The notes: generated from the sequence alone by a model not told the origin. Positions 24,244 to 34,611 are shown, counted from the first letter of the stretch. The stretch is 64,000 nt of DNA from Acidobacteriota bacterium (GCA_035471785.1 DATIPQ010000095.1:1-64000); one strand, 5' to 3'. Program-made: numbers and translations.

Positions 24244-26112
24244 TCACTCTCCCGGCAGCCGCCACACGATCTTGCAGGGAACCGAGAATCCCTTGACGGC
24301 GCGGGCGATGGCGTCCTGCAGGCCGGGACGCTCCTCCATGGGAGCTTCCACTTCGACGTCCACCACGACTCCGCTGCCGGGATCCTGCTTGGCCCGCACC
24401 GACCAGGGACGCACCTGCTCCAATTCCTCTTGCAGGGCTTCCCTGAAGGCGGCCTGAGCGGCCAGCAGGCGCAAGCCCGGTTTGTAGACTTTGCCCACCG
24501 GCGTGACGGGGATCTCGGGCAGGATCTGGATGTACTTGGGCCAGGCGGCCCGCTCGTCGATCAAGCGGCGGCAGCGCTCATGCAATTCCTCCACCTGGCA
24601 TTGGGCGCCCGGTTTGAATGAGACGAAGGCCGAGGGCAACTCCCCGGCATCGGGGTGGGGACGTCCCACCGCCGCTGCCAGCGCCACGGCCGGATGCCCC
24701 TGCAGAGCCTCTTCGATGGGGCCCGGATCGATGTTGTGTCCGCCCCTGATGATGAGGTCTTTCTGCCGTCCGGTGAGCCAGAAGTACCCGTCCTCGTCGC
24801 GGCGGCCCAGATCTCCCGTATTCAGCCACCCGTCTTGCAGCAACACGCCCTGATCGTCGGACTCGCGCACATAGCCGGCGAAGACGTTGGGTCCCCTGAT
24901 GATCACGTTTCCCACCTCGTCGTTCCCGCACTCGCGCTCGATGCGTCCATCGGCAATGCGAACCGCTTTCATTTCCTGATAAGGCAACCTGAATCCGATG
25001 GAGCCCACCCTGCGCTCGCCGTCTTTGGGATTGCAGGCGCTGGCGCAGGTGCCCTCGGTCAGCCCGTAGCCTTCCTGGATCTTCAAGCCCGTGGTGTCTT
25101 GGAATGCCTTGAAGAGGCCTACCGGCATGGGAGCGGCGCCGCAGATGGCGAAGCGCAGCGAGGAGAGGTCGTGCCGCTCGGAGTCGGTTTCCAACAGCCG
25201 TGCGTAAACGGTGGGTACGGCGCTGAAGCTGGTGGCCCCATAGTGCTCGATGATGGCGAAGAAGTTCTCGATCACCGAGGGATCGCGGTAGCCCTGAGGC
25301 GAAAGCAGCACCACTTGGGCTCCAATCGAGAAGGGCGTCAGCCCCGACAGGACCACGGCGTTGACGTGAAAGAGGGGCAGTCCGCACAGCAGCACGTCGT
25401 CGTCTTCCGTTCCTCCCATGCGGCTCAGCACCCAGGCGTTGTAGACCAGGTTGCGGTGGGTCAGGCGGGCCAGCTTGGGTGTGCCGGTAGTTCCTCCGGT
25501 ATGGAAGTAGGCGGCGATGTCGCCGCTCTGGATCCGGCGTCCGCTCTCCAAGCGCGAGGGGTCGTGCCGGTCCAGTTGGGCCTCGAAGTCGAGGACGTCG
25601 GGCTGGTCGGTCTGGCCTCCCCCCACCTTGAGCAGGGTCTTCAAGGTGGGAACCGACTGCTTGAGTTGAAGGGCTTTTTGCCAGATGTCGATTTGCGGGT
25701 GGGGACCCAAGGCCACCAGGACGCGGGTGCGGGCGGCATTGAGGATTCCGCTCAGGGTGCGGACGCCCAGCAGCGGGTTGACGGGGTTGACGATGCCTGC
25801 GGCTTGCCCTCCCCACAGTGCGAAATGGGTTTGGGGCAGGTTGGGAAGCATGAGCGTCACCACCTCCCGCGGCCCCACCCCGAGGTGATGCAGGAGGTTG
25901 GCGCATTGGTGGATGCGTGCCAGCAACTGTTCGTAGCTGACGTCGACGGGGCTGCGGTAGCCGCTCCCGCTGGGAATGAAGCGCAAGGCCGTCCTGGCTC
26001 CCCGCCCTGCGGCTCCCGAAGCGATCATCTGATAGCTGTTTTCCGCCTGCAAAGCCTGCTCGAGGGGCACTTTCTCGATCCGGCGGATGTCCTCAATGGT
26101 TTCGATCTTCAA
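24244..26112 (-). CDS. Acyl-CoA synthetase (AMP-forming ligase)
   Basis: A 622-residue adenylate-forming ligase that activates a carboxylic acid to its CoA thioester. The phosphate-binding loop reads FHTGGTTGTPKLA near residue 215. GYGLTEGTCA near 345, the hinge aspartate in [20 protein letters not shown] near 430 and TPVGKVYKPG near 545 follow. The start is TTG 26112: it has AGGAGG nine bases upstream, while longer readings would run into the preceding phosphatase gene. The substrate (fatty or aryl acid) is not readable; a CaiC-like group is closest in style. It is co-directional with the phosphatase gene 38 bp upstream. Confidence 0.92.
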   Translation of the reverse strand: MKIETIEDIRRIEKVPLEQALQAENSYQMIASGAAGRGARTALRFIPSGSGYRSPVDVSYEQLLARIHQCANLLHHLGVGPREVVTLMLPNLPQTHFALWGGQAAGIVNPVNPLLGVRTLSGILNAARTRVLVALGPHPQIDIWQKALQLKQSVPTLKTLLKVGGGQTDQPDVLDFEAQLDRHDPSRLESGRRIQSGDIAAYFHTGGTTGTPKLARLTHRNLVYNAWVLSRMGGTEDDDVLLCGLPLFHVNAVVLSGLTPFSIGAQVVLLSPQGYRDPSVIENFFAIIEHYGATSFSAVPTVYARLLETDSERHDLSSLRFAICGAAPMPVGLFKAFQDTTGLKIQEGYGLTEGTCASACNPKDGERRVGSIGFRLPYQEMKAVRIADGRIERECGNDEVGNVIIRGPNVFAGYVRESDDQGVLLQDGWLNTGDLGRRDEDGYFWLTGRQKDLIIRGGHNIDPGPIEEALQGHPAVALAAAVGRPHPDAGELPSAFVSFKPGAQCQVEELHERCRRLIDERAAWPKYIQILPEIPVTPVGKVYKPGLRLLAAQAAFREALQEELEQVRPWSVRAKQDPGSGVVVDVEVEAPMEERPGLQDAIARAVKGFSVPCKIVWRLPGE

Positions 26113-26150
26113 GTAAAGCGTCCTCCTGGCTTGATGCCGGTGCGAACAGG

Positions 26151-26870
26151 TTAGCGGAAGGTCACCAGACGCGCATCGTCCAAATGGGGGTGGGTGTTGA
26201 AGGTCGCCAGGCTGAACCGCCGCCCGGTGAAGAGGAATTCGCTGTGAGCCGCATTGCGGATCGTCCAACTCAACTCCAGGGTGGTTTCAGGGGGGTGGCC
26301 CAGGGCCCTTTCCATGGTGACGGCGATGGGTCCGGCCGAGGTGAAGACGGCGACCCGGCTGCCGCCACCGGCTTGACGCATGATGCTCTCCAAGGCCTCC
26401 AGCACCCGCTGGCGAAAGCTCTGCCAGGACTCGACGCCGTCGGACTTCAGTTCGCCGCTCAACCATTTCCGCGTCACCTGCTCGAAGATATGTTGGAAGA
26501 GCTGCTGGCGGCGGAGCGCGTCCTGGCTGGCTTCGAACTCCTCGGAGATCTGCTGGAGTTGCTGGTCGGCCGCCACCACCTGGGCAGCGAAAGCGCGCAT
26601 GATCTCTTCTGCCGGGTATTCGTCCAGCCCCTCCAGGACTCGGGCTTGAGGCCAGGGGTGTCCAGCCTTTTCCATTTCCCCAGCCACGATGGACTGGGTG
26701 TCTTGCTGGCGCCGGCGGGGACCGCAGAAAACCAGGTCGAAGGCAACCTTGCGTCGAGCCCAATAACGTCCCAACAGGCGCGCCTGTTCCACTCCAAGCC
26801 GGGAGAGGCGATCGTAGTCGTCCGTCAAAAAGGAAGCCTGTGCATGGCGCACCATCGCTAGAGAACTCAT
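26151..26870 (-). CDS. Histidine phosphatase superfamily protein
   Basis: A 239-residue phosphoglycerate-mutase-like protein. The phospho-accepting motif is VRHAQ near residue 7 and the second arginine is in FCGPRRRQQDT. The second catalytic histidine usually seen in SHGG is replaced: the matching position reads VFTSAGPIAV, as in a subfamily with TSGG in this place, so activity may differ from canonical phosphatases. A long helical insert (about residues 95-135) separates the halves. The substrate is unknown. It probably shares a transcript with the acyl-CoA ligase downstream. Confidence 0.87.
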   Translation of the reverse strand: MSSLAMVRHAQASFLTDDYDRLSRLGVEQARLLGRYWARRKVAFDLVFCGPRRRQQDTQSIVAGEMEKAGHPWPQARVLEGLDEYPAEEIMRAFAAQVVAADQQLQQISEEFEASQDALRRQQLFQHIFEQVTRKWLSGELKSDGVESWQSFRQRVLEALESIMRQAGGGSRVAVFTSAGPIAVTMERALGHPPETTLELSWTIRNAAHSEFLFTGRRFSLATFNTHPHLDDARLVTFR

Positions 26871-27000
26871 TGCCGTCCTACCGCTCCCCGGCGCACGGCC
26901 AGTAAGCTTACCCAGCCGCTGCCGTTGCCTTCAAGCCCAACGCCGACAGGGGCCGCTTTCGATTTTACTTGCGCCGGGTTTTCTGATACATTTCCTCTCT

Positions 27001-27029
27001 TTGACAGTAGAAGAGAAGAAGACAATAAG
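27001..27029 (+). promoter_or_regulatory. Promoter of the rpsO-pnp operon
   Basis: A perfect TTGACA (27001-27006) is followed after 17 bp by AATAAG (27024-27029), four of six -10 matches. The start codon of rpsO is 28 bp further on. A second, weaker pair (TTTACT and TACATT) lies just upstream. Confidence 0.5.
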
Positions 27030-27057
27030 GATTAGAGGATAAAAAGAAGAGTAGATC

Positions 27058-27327
27058 ATGGCTCTGACGAAATCAGGCAAAGAGGAACTGATCGAGAACT
27101 ACCGGTTGCACGGCGCCGACACGGGTTCCCCCGAGGTCCAAGTGGCGCTGCTGAGTGAACGCATCACCTATTTGACCGAGCACTTCAAGACCCACAAGAA
27201 GGATCATCATTCCAGGCGGGGACTGTTGAAGCTGGTCGGAAAGCGCCGTCGCCTGCTGGACTACCTCAAGAAGCACGACTTCGAGCGCTACAAGAGCCTG
27301 ATCGAGCGCCTGGGCATTCGCAAGTAG
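27058..27327 (+). CDS. rpsO: Ribosomal protein S15
   Basis: An 89-residue small-subunit protein that binds the central domain of 16S rRNA early in assembly. The sequence follows the family end to end: [24 protein letters not shown], then [33 protein letters not shown] and the closing RLGIRK. It is followed by pnp, the same order as in many bacteria, where rpsO and pnp are co-transcribed and processed between the genes. Confidence 0.99.
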   Translation: MALTKSGKEELIENYRLHGADTGSPEVQVALLSERITYLTEHFKTHKKDHHSRRGLLKLVGKRRRLLDYLKKHDFERYKSLIERLGIRK

Positions 27328-27341
27328 GAAAAGAAGATGCC

Positions 27342-27357
27342 GGACGCAAAGGCGTCC
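27342..27357 (+). promoter_or_regulatory. Hairpin in the rpsO-pnp spacer
   Basis: A perfect 6-bp stem GGACGC/GCGTCC with loop AAAG lies 14 bp after the rpsO stop. No T-run follows, so it is more likely an mRNA-processing or stability element than a terminator. In E. coli this spacer carries the RNase III site that controls pnp. Confidence 0.4.
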
Positions 27358-27482
27358 CGCGCCCTCCTCCTCTGCCGACTCCGCAGTATCGGCAGTTTGC
27401 CTTCCCAAGATCTGAAATTTTTTGTACTAGATATCGTGATCAGGCCTCATTCAGGGGCCTCCCCACTTGGAGGAAGGTTTAG

Positions 27483-29585
27483 ATGATTGAATCTGTAAAC
27501 CTGACCCTCGGTGGAGGCGAGCTCAACATCGAGATGGGCAAGTTGGCCAAGCAGGCCGACGGTGCCGCTTTGGTGAGCTACGGCGACACCCGGGTCTTAG
27601 TGACAGCGGTTTCCGACACCGAACCCAAAGAGAACGCATCGTTTTTTCCGCTCACCTGCGACTACCGCGAGTACACCTCGGCGGTGGGACGCTTTCCGGG
27701 CGGCTTCTTCAAGCGCGAAGGACGTCCTTCAGAGAAGGAAACGCTTACCAGCCGCTTGATCGACCGCCCCATCCGTCCCCTCTTCCCCGACGGTTATCAG
27801 CATGAAACGCAAGTCATCGCCTTCGTGCTCTCGGCCGAAGAGGACGTCAACCCCGACACCTTGGCGCTGGTAGGCGCCTCGGCGGCGCTTTACGCCTCCC
27901 CCATACCGTTCCACCGTCCCATCGGATGCGTCCGCGTGGGACTGATCGAGGGGGAATTCGTGGTCAATCCCACCTACACTCAGTTGGAGGACAGCCGCCT
28001 CAACCTGGTGGTCGCCGGAACAGACGATGCCATCGTCATGGTCGAGGCGGCAGCGAAAGAGATTTCCGAGCAGGAAATGGCGGACGCTTTGGAATTCGCC
28101 CATGAGGAGATCAAGCGCATTGTGGCCGTCATCCGCGAGCTGCAAGCCAAGCGCGGCATCCCCAAGCGCGAGTACCAGCCGCCGCAGCGCGATCAGGAGG
28201 CCTACGCCAAGGTCTCTTCCCAGATTTCAAGCAAGTTGGTGGAGGCCATGAACACCCGGGGCAAACACGCCCAGGACGACGCCGTCAAGGCCTGCAAGAA
28301 TGAGGCGGTCGAGTCAGCCGGCGAGGATGAGGAGTTGGCCGAGGTCTACGCCGACTCTTTCAACCGACTCAAGGAAGAACTCTTCCGCAAGCAACTGCTG
28401 GGAGAAGGCCGCCGCACCGACGGCCGCGGAAACGACGAAATCCGTCCCATCTGGAGCGAGGTCGGCTACCTGCCCCGCACTCACGGATCGGCCATCTTCA
28501 CCCGCGGCGAAACCCAGGCCCTGTGCACGGTCACGCTGGGGACTGAAGACGACGCCCAGCGTACCGACGGCCTGGCCGGTGAAGACGCCAAGCGCTTCAT
28601 GCTGCATTACAACTTCCCGCCCTTCAGCGTCGGCGAAGCGCGCTTCCTGCGTGGCCCCGGACGCCGCGAGATCGGGCACGGAGCCCTGGCTGAAAGGGCC
28701 CTCACGCCCACCATGCCCTCGCCCGACGACTTCCCCTACACCATCCGTGTCATTTCCGAAATCCTGGAATCCAACGGCTCCTCATCCATGGCCACCGTGT
28801 GCGGCGGCTGCCTGGCTCTGATGGACGCCGGAGTCCCCGTCTCCCGGGCCGTGGCCGGAGTCGCCATGGGGCTGGTCAAGGAGGGCGACAAGTACGTCAT
28901 CCTCTCAGACATCGCCGGCTTCGAGGACCACTACGGAGACATGGACTTCAAGGTGGCCGGAACACGCGATGGACTGACCGCCCTGCAGATGGACATCAAG
29001 ATCACGGGCGTCACCAAGGCCATCATGAGCGAGGCCTTGGAGCAAGCCCGCCGGGGACGCCTGCACATCCTCGACAAGATGGCCGAGAGCATCAGCGAGC
29101 CGCGCCAGGATATTTCCAGCTACGCTCCCCGCATCGTCACCATCACGATTCCGGTCGACAAGATCGGCGAAGTCATCGGTCCGGGCGGCAAGCAGATCCG
29201 CAGCATCATCGACCAGACCGGCGTCAAGATCGATATCGAAGACGACGGAACCGTCAAGATCGCTTCGGTGGACGGCGAATCGGCTCAGAAAGCCATCAAA
29301 ATCATCGAAGAAATCACCGCCTCGCCTGAAGTGGGCCGGACCTACATGGGCAAGGTGGTCAAAGTGGTCGACTTCGGCGCCTTCGTTGAAATCCTGCCGG
29401 GAACGGAAGGGCTGTTGCACATCTCCGAGATCGCGGAACGCCACATCAAGGACATCCGCGAAGAGATCAGGGTGGGCGACAAGATCATGGTCAAGGTGCT
29501 GGACGTCGATCCCAGCGGCAAAATCCGCCTCAGCCGCAAAGCCGTTTTGCGCGAGCAGCGGGGCGAACGCCGCCGAGGACGATGA
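27483..29585 (+). CDS. pnp: Polynucleotide phosphorylase
   Basis: A 700-residue 3'-5' exoribonuclease using phosphate, a core of mRNA turnover. Two RNase PH domains span about residues 10-230 and 315-540; the first carries [15 protein letters not shown] and the second [15 protein letters not shown] and the catalytic-site Asp of [17 protein letters not shown] ([15 protein letters not shown], about 560-620) and S1 ([21 protein letters not shown], to the end) RNA-binding domains follow. ATG 27483 has GGAGGAAGG upstream. Its stop overlaps larB by four bases. Confidence 0.99.
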   Translation: MIESVNLTLGGGELNIEMGKLAKQADGAALVSYGDTRVLVTAVSDTEPKENASFFPLTCDYREYTSAVGRFPGGFFKREGRPSEKETLTSRLIDRPIRPLFPDGYQHETQVIAFVLSAEEDVNPDTLALVGASAALYASPIPFHRPIGCVRVGLIEGEFVVNPTYTQLEDSRLNLVVAGTDDAIVMVEAAAKEISEQEMADALEFAHEEIKRIVAVIRELQAKRGIPKREYQPPQRDQEAYAKVSSQISSKLVEAMNTRGKHAQDDAVKACKNEAVESAGEDEELAEVYADSFNRLKEELFRKQLLGEGRRTDGRGNDEIRPIWSEVGYLPRTHGSAIFTRGETQALCTVTLGTEDDAQRTDGLAGEDAKRFMLHYNFPPFSVGEARFLRGPGRREIGHGALAERALTPTMPSPDDFPYTIRVISEILESNGSSSMATVCGGCLALMDAGVPVSRAVAGVAMGLVKEGDKYVILSDIAGFEDHYGDMDFKVAGTRDGLTALQMDIKITGVTKAIMSEALEQARRGRLHILDKMAESISEPRQDISSYAPRIVTITIPVDKIGEVIGPGGKQIRSIIDQTGVKIDIEDDGTVKIASVDGESAQKAIKIIEEITASPEVGRTYMGKVVKVVDFGAFVEILPGTEGLLHISEIAERHIKDIREEIRVGDKIMVKVLDVDPSGKIRLSRKAVLREQRGERRRGR

Positions 29586-30343
29586 TCGAAGACGATCTGA
29601 AGCGAGCACTCAGAGACTACAAAGAGGGCAAGATCTCCGAAGAGCGCCTTCTGGAACTCCTTCGGGATCTGCCCTATCAGGATCTCGGTTTCGCCAAGAT
29701 CGATCATCACCGCAGTCTGCGTCACGGTTTTCCCGAGGTCATTTTCGGCCAAGGGAAAACCGGCCGGCAGATCGTCTCCATCGCCCGCCAGGCCCTTCAG
29801 CGCCACCCCAACCTGCTCATCACCAGGGCCTCTTCCCAGGTCGCCGAATCGCTCAGCGCCGATTTCCCCTGCCAGTTTCATGACCTCAGCCGCGCCGTCA
29901 GCGTGGTGCGCCAACCCCAAGAAAACGGACGCGGCCAGATCGGGATCTTCTGCGCCGGAACCGCCGACATCCCGGTGGCCGAGGAGGCTGCCGTCACCGC
30001 CCGCATCATGGGCAACCGGGTACACTGCTGTTACGACGTTGGAGTGGCCGGACTGCACCGCATCCTGGGGCAGCGCGAGATGCTGCGCCGTTGCAGCGTG
30101 GTTGTGGTGGCCGCCGGCATGGAAGGGGCGCTGCCCAGCGTGGTGGGCGGACTTGTCGACATCCCCGTCATCGCCGTCCCCACCAGCATCGGCTACGGCG
30201 CCTCCTTCGGCGGACTGGCCGCTCTGCTGGGAATGCTCAATTCCTGCGCCTCCAACGTGACCGTGGTCAACATCGACAACGGCTTCGGAGCGGGCTATTC
30301 GGCAGCCCTCATCAACCGACAACGAACTTTCCCGGACGCCTAG
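29582..30343 (+). CDS. larB: Nickel pincer cofactor biosynthesis protein LarB
   Basis: A 253-residue LarB. In lactate racemase cofactor synthesis this family carboxylates and hydrolyses nicotinic acid adenine dinucleotide. The N-terminal helix region carries [20 protein letters not shown], typical of LarB. The C-terminal 130 residues resemble AIR carboxylase Pur[15 protein letters not shown] near 122, [19 protein letters not shown] near 177 and [21 protein letters not shown] near 205. The ATG overlaps the pnp stop (ATGA) and mutS2 starts five bases after the stop. No larA, larC or larE is in the window, so the cofactor genes are dispersed or LarB works alone here. Confidence 0.93.
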   Translation: MIEDDLKRALRDYKEGKISEERLLELLRDLPYQDLGFAKIDHHRSLRHGFPEVIFGQGKTGRQIVSIARQALQRHPNLLITRASSQVAESLSADFPCQFHDLSRAVSVVRQPQENGRGQIGIFCAGTADIPVAEEAAVTARIMGNRVHCCYDVGVAGLHRILGQREMLRRCSVVVVAAGMEGALPSVVGGLVDIPVIAVPTSIGYGASFGGLAALLGMLNSCASNVTVVNIDNGFGAGYSAALINRQRTFPDA

Positions 30344-30347
30344 GGCC

Positions 30348-32690
30348 ATGGACCAGGAAACCCGCCAACTGCTCGGATTCGACGAGGCCGTCGCCCTGCT
30401 GGAGCAGTTCGCCCACACCCCGGCGGGACGCGCCCGCCTGGCCGCCCTCCAGCCCCTGCGGGAACCCGAGCGTCTGCAGCAGCGCCTGCAGCGCCTGGAG
30501 GAAGCCGTGCGCTTCGTGTCCCAGGAGTCCCGGGTCGCCTTCGCCCACCTCGAAGACCCGCGTCCGCTGCTGGAGAAGCTCAACGAGCGGGCCTCCGTGC
30601 TGGAGCCGTCTGAATGCCTCGACTTGGCCGAGGTGCTCAAGACAGGGCAGTACCTGCGCAAGACCTTCGACCCCCAGGAATGGCCTCTGCTGGCCCAGTG
30701 GACGCGTCCGCTCGACCCGCCCGACCGCTTGCTCTCCGAGATCGAGCGCATCTTCGACCCCAACGGGGAGATCCGCGACCAGGCCCATCCCCAACTGGCC
30801 AAGGTCCGCAACCAGGCCGTCAAGAGCCGCAAAGAGGCCCAAAAGCACCTGCGGGCCCTGCTCCAGAAGAGGTCTGACTCGGTCATCCAGGACGCCTACG
30901 TCACCAGCCGCAACGGACGCTTCGTAATCCCCGTCAAAACCGAGAGGCAAAGCAGCATACCCGGTGTCGTTCACGGCGCCAGCTCCTCGGGGGCCACCGT
31001 CTTCATCGAGCCTCTCAGCGCCGTCGAACTCAACAACCAGTTCATCTACTATCAGGAGCGCGAGCAGGAGCTCATCCGCCAGATCCTGGCCCGACTCAGC
31101 GACCGCATGCGGGAAGAGATCGAGAATCTGCGCCTGATCTCCGATCTGATCGCCCGCGTCGACGCCCTGATGGCCGCCTGCGAGTACGCCGACAAGTTCC
31201 GCTGCGTGCTGCCCGCGCTGGAGGAAGGCTCCCGCCTCGACCTGCGCCAAGCCCGCCATCCCCTGCTGCTTGCCAGTCTGGGCGACGAGAAGGTGGTGCC
31301 CATCGACATCCGCCTCTCCCGGGAAGAGAACGGATTGATCATCAGCGGCCCCAATACCGGGGGCAAGACAGTGGCCCTCAAGACCGTGGGTCTGCTCTCG
31401 CTGATGGCCCAATGCGGACTCCCGGTTCCAGCCGAGAACGCCGTGCTGCCCATCTTCAGGGCGGTTTTGGCCGACATCGGAGACCACCAATCCATCTCCC
31501 AGCACTTGAGCACCTTTTCGGCTCATGTGCTCAGCATCAGCTCCATGATGGAAGCCTTGTCCGGAGAGGACGGGAGGCCTACGCTGATCCTGCTCGATGA
31601 AATCGGCACCGGAACAGATCCCGTCCACGGCGCGGCCATGGCCATCGCCGTCATCGATCATTTCCGCAAGCGTCAGGCCCTGGTCATCGCCACCACTCAT
31701 CACCAGTCGGTCAAGGTCTTCGCAGCCACCGAGAAGGGCCTGATCAACGCCTGCGTGGAACTCGATCCCAAGACTCAGGCCCCCACCTACCGCATCCGCT
31801 TCGGACTCTCGGCCGGCTCCAGCGGACTGGAGGTGGCCCAGCGGCTGGGACTCCCCCAGGCCATCGTGGAACAGGCCCGCGGACTGATGAAGGAAACCGA
31901 CCAGCAGGCCGAGCAATATCTGCGTCATTTGCGCCGGGAATTGGACGAGGCCCGCGCGGCCAAGGACGAAGCGCGGGAGCTGAGCCGGCAAATGGAGGAA
32001 GAAAAGCGCCGACTGGAAGAGCGTCACAGCCGTCAACTGGCCCGGCAGGAGAAAGAATTCGAGAAAACCCTCGAGAAATGGGCGCGCGAGTTCAAGCGCC
32101 AGGGCGACCGCTATCTGAAGAGCGTCAAGGACCGTTTTGAATCGGCCAAAGCCCGCCGCCAACTGCAGCAGAAACAAGCCGCCCTCAAGGAGGCCTTCCG
32201 CCGCCAGGTGCGCCGCGAGCGCAGCCAGGACGTCGAAGGAGAAAGCCAAAGCCCTCCCTCGCTGCAAGCCGGAGACTGGGTCAGCCACACGCTTTTCGGA
32301 AAGCGGGGCAAGGTGATCAGAGTCGAAGAGGGCCAGGCCCACGTCGACTTCGGGGGCAAGCGCATGGACTGCCCGCTGGAGCAGTTAAAGGCCGAAGAGA
32401 AAGAATCGGGAGGAAAGAGGAAGCTTCCCAAGAACGTTTCCCTGCAGGCCTCTCAAGCCGAGGTCTCGCCTCAGTTGAACTTGATCGGACGCACCGTGGA
32501 AGAGGCCGTCATCGAGGCCGACAAGTATCTCGATCAGGCCGTCTTGAGCGAGCACCGCGAAGTGCGTATCATTCATGGGCACGGCACGGGGAGGCTGAAA
32601 GAAGCGGTGGGCGAATTTCTGAAGACCCACCCTCATGTGAGAAGCTATAAGCGCGACGGCGGCGCAACCTTCGTCACGCTTCGCGAATGA
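30348..32690 (+). CDS. mutS2: MutS2 endonuclease/ribosome-rescue ATPase
   Basis: A 780-residue MutS2. It has no mismatch-recognition domain, and its core and clamp helices fill residues 1-320. The MutS-type ATPase has Walker A ISGPNTGGKTVALKT near 330-345, LILLDEIGTGTDP near 410 and a signature loop DHQSISQHLSTFSAH near 380. A long coiled coil (about 500-640, rich in Glu, Arg, Lys) leads to the C-terminal Smr nuclease domain from about 705, with LNLIGRTVEEA and IIHGHGTGRLKEAV. The family suppresses recombination and, in some bacteria, acts on collided ribosomes. It is in the pnp-larB run. Confidence 0.97.
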   Translation: MDQETRQLLGFDEAVALLEQFAHTPAGRARLAALQPLREPERLQQRLQRLEEAVRFVSQESRVAFAHLEDPRPLLEKLNERASVLEPSECLDLAEVLKTGQYLRKTFDPQEWPLLAQWTRPLDPPDRLLSEIERIFDPNGEIRDQAHPQLAKVRNQAVKSRKEAQKHLRALLQKRSDSVIQDAYVTSRNGRFVIPVKTERQSSIPGVVHGASSSGATVFIEPLSAVELNNQFIYYQEREQELIRQILARLSDRMREEIENLRLISDLIARVDALMAACEYADKFRCVLPALEEGSRLDLRQARHPLLLASLGDEKVVPIDIRLSREENGLIISGPNTGGKTVALKTVGLLSLMAQCGLPVPAENAVLPIFRAVLADIGDHQSISQHLSTFSAHVLSISSMMEALSGEDGRPTLILLDEIGTGTDPVHGAAMAIAVIDHFRKRQALVIATTHHQSVKVFAATEKGLINACVELDPKTQAPTYRIRFGLSAGSSGLEVAQRLGLPQAIVEQARGLMKETDQQAEQYLRHLRRELDEARAAKDEARELSRQMEEEKRRLEERHSRQLARQEKEFEKTLEKWAREFKRQGDRYLKSVKDRFESAKARRQLQQKQAALKEAFRRQVRRERSQDVEGESQSPPSLQAGDWVSHTLFGKRGKVIRVEEGQAHVDFGGKRMDCPLEQLKAEEKESGGKRKLPKNVSLQASQAEVSPQLNLIGRTVEEAVIEADKYLDQAVLSEHREVRIIHGHGTGRLKEAVGEFLKTHPHVRSYKRDGGATFVTLRE

Positions 32691-32782
32691 GCGGTTTGGC
32701 CGCCGTCTGACGAGAAATTCCGCAGGAGAATGAATTCGGCGCCCCCGGGGGCTCGAGGCTTGGCCGGGCGGACCGGCATCTT

Positions 32783-34570
32783 ATGAACTTCGACGACCAC
32801 TATGTCGAGCAGTTGCGCAACTCGGTCAGCATCGTCGACTTCATCAACCGTTACCTGCCACTAAAGAAGAGCGGCAAAGACCATGGCGCGCTCTGCCCCT
32901 TCCACAGCGAGAAAACGCCTTCTTTCTGGGTCAGCGAGGAAAAACAGATCTACAAGTGCTTCGGCTGCGGAGAGGGCGGGGACGTCTTCTCCTTCGTGAT
33001 GAAGATGGAGAATATGTCCTTCCCCGAAGCCGTACGCTTCCTGGCCGAGAGCGCCGGCGTCCCCCTTCCGCGCTCCGCCGGGGGTGGCGATTCAAAAGAA
33101 ATCCGCCGAAAACAGCGTCTTCTGAAACTGGCCGACTGGGTTTCGCGTCTCTTTCAAGAGGCGCTTAAATCGCAAGGGGGGACGAACGCCGCCTCGCGAT
33201 ACTTGCGACAACGCGAAATCGCCCCCGAGACCATCTCCAGATTCGGGATGGGATACGCGCCCCAGGGCAACTGGCTGCTGCAGCAACTGAGAGCCCAGGG
33301 CTTTTCCAACCAGGAAGCGGTTGCCTGCGGGCTGGCAAAGGAGAACGAGAGAGGCGTCTACTCCTATTTTCGCGATCGCGTCATCTTTCCCATCAGGGAC
33401 GTGACGGGCCGCACCATCGCCTTCGGAGGACGCATCCTGGGCGAGGGAAAACCCAAGTACTTAAATTCGCCCGATTCCGCGCTCTATAACAAAAGCCGAC
33501 ATCTTTACGGCCTCGACGTGGCGCGCGACGCGATCCGCAGAGAGGAAGAAGTCATACTGGTGGAGGGATATTTCGACTGCGTCGTCCCCCATCAGTTCGG
33601 ATTTGAAAACGTGGTGGCCTCGCTGGGGACCAGCCTGACCGACGAGCAAGCCAAAGTTCTGGCGCGCTACGCCTCGCGGGTGGTCCTCAACTATGACCCC
33701 GATTTCGCTGGAGCCAAGGCGGCCCTTCGCTCCATCGAAATGCTGATGGGCGAAGGCCTGCAAGTGAAGGTCATCGGGCTGCCCGAAGGCAGCGACCCCG
33801 ACACCTTCATACGCCGCCGGGGCAAAGAGGCCTACAGCAAAATGGTCGAGGAGGCTGAACCCTTCTTGGACTATTTGTTGCGGCATCTGTCCGGGCAGCA
33901 TGAAGCGCCCGAAAGTCCGCGCGGCAAGCAGGAGATTGTGACGCAGGTCCTCCCATACCTGCTGCTGGTGTCCGATAAGATTGAAAGAGCGGAGCATCTT
34001 TCCAGGCTCGCTCAACGTCTGAGAATAGAGGAGCGGCTGGTTTGGTCAGAGCTGAGACAGTACTCGGGACGGCGCAAGGGAGACGGCGCTCCCCCTCGCG
34101 AGCCCGCCCTCAGCATTGATCTGGCCACCCGGTCGGAGAAGATTCTGCTGGCCGCCGCGCTCAATCCGGACTGGCGGCCGGCGGTGCTGAAATCGGTGGA
34201 CAGGGGCCTCTTCAAGGGCCTGGATACCGAGCCGGTGTTCAGCTTGATAATGGATTTGAATGAAAAGAACGTTGAACCGGACATCACCCGGTTGCGTTCC
34301 AAACTGGAGGCAGGGCCCCTGCTGGACTTGGCCGAAAGGATGGCTTTCGGAGGGGATCTGCCGCTTAACGAAGACATCGTGAAAGGAAGCGTGCTGGCCC
34401 TGCGCATTCGTCAGAACCGGAGGTGCCAGCAGGAATTGCAGGCCCGTCTTCGAGACTCGGAGATGAGCTTGCAGGAACAGGTGGAGGCCCTTAAGCAGAA
34501 AGCCGCTTTGATTGCGGAGGGCCGTGAATTGATGCGCCGCTCCCGCCAGATGGCGGAGCATGCGCAGTGA
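32783..34570 (+). CDS. dnaG: DNA primase
   Basis: A 595-residue primase making RNA primers for replication. The CHC2 zinc finger uses C38, H41, C59 and C62 (CPFHSEKTPSF ... KCFGCGEGGD). The catalytic core has RFGMGYAPQGNW, FRDRVIFPIRD and GGRILGEGKPKYLNSP. The TOPRIM domain follows with ILVEGYFDCV near 256 and NYDPDFAGAKA near 305, where a Pro takes the place of the usual Gly in DxD context. The C-terminal helicase-binding region is present but shorter. It precedes rpoD as in the classic macromolecular-synthesis operon; mutS2 ends 92 bp upstream in place of rpsU. Confidence 0.98.
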   Translation: MNFDDHYVEQLRNSVSIVDFINRYLPLKKSGKDHGALCPFHSEKTPSFWVSEEKQIYKCFGCGEGGDVFSFVMKMENMSFPEAVRFLAESAGVPLPRSAGGGDSKEIRRKQRLLKLADWVSRLFQEALKSQGGTNAASRYLRQREIAPETISRFGMGYAPQGNWLLQQLRAQGFSNQEAVACGLAKENERGVYSYFRDRVIFPIRDVTGRTIAFGGRILGEGKPKYLNSPDSALYNKSRHLYGLDVARDAIRREEEVILVEGYFDCVVPHQFGFENVVASLGTSLTDEQAKVLARYASRVVLNYDPDFAGAKAALRSIEMLMGEGLQVKVIGLPEGSDPDTFIRRRGKEAYSKMVEEAEPFLDYLLRHLSGQHEAPESPRGKQEIVTQVLPYLLLVSDKIERAEHLSRLAQRLRIEERLVWSELRQYSGRRKGDGAPPREPALSIDLATRSEKILLAAALNPDWRPAVLKSVDRGLFKGLDTEPVFSLIMDLNEKNVEPDITRLRSKLEAGPLLDLAERMAFGGDLPLNEDIVKGSVLALRIRQNRRCQQELQARLRDSEMSLQEQVEALKQKAALIAEGRELMRRSRQMAEHAQ

Positions 34571-34584
34571 ATGTGAATGCAAGG

Positions 34585-34611
34585 CCCTCGGCTCAGCCGA
34601 GGGATGGTTTT
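34585..34611 (+). terminator. Hairpin, possible partial terminator between dnaG and rpoD
   Basis: A perfect 8-bp stem CCCTCGGC/GCCGAGGG with a three-base loop lies 14 bp after the dnaG stop, followed by a short T-rich stretch (TGGTTTTA). Together with a separate rpoD promoter downstream it suggests an attenuating rather than a full stop. Confidence 0.5.

Noticed and set aside
24655-26154. An open frame of 499 codons on the plus strand
   Set aside because: Antisense to the acyl-CoA ligase, whose motifs are intact; no recognisable domain in the antisense product.
26113-26268. Longer N-terminus of the acyl-CoA ligase
   Set aside because: It would overlap the histidine phosphatase gene; TTG 26112 has an ideal ribosome site.
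30312-32342. An open frame of 676 codons on the minus strand
   Set aside because: Antisense to mutS2, which has complete ATPase and Smr motifs.
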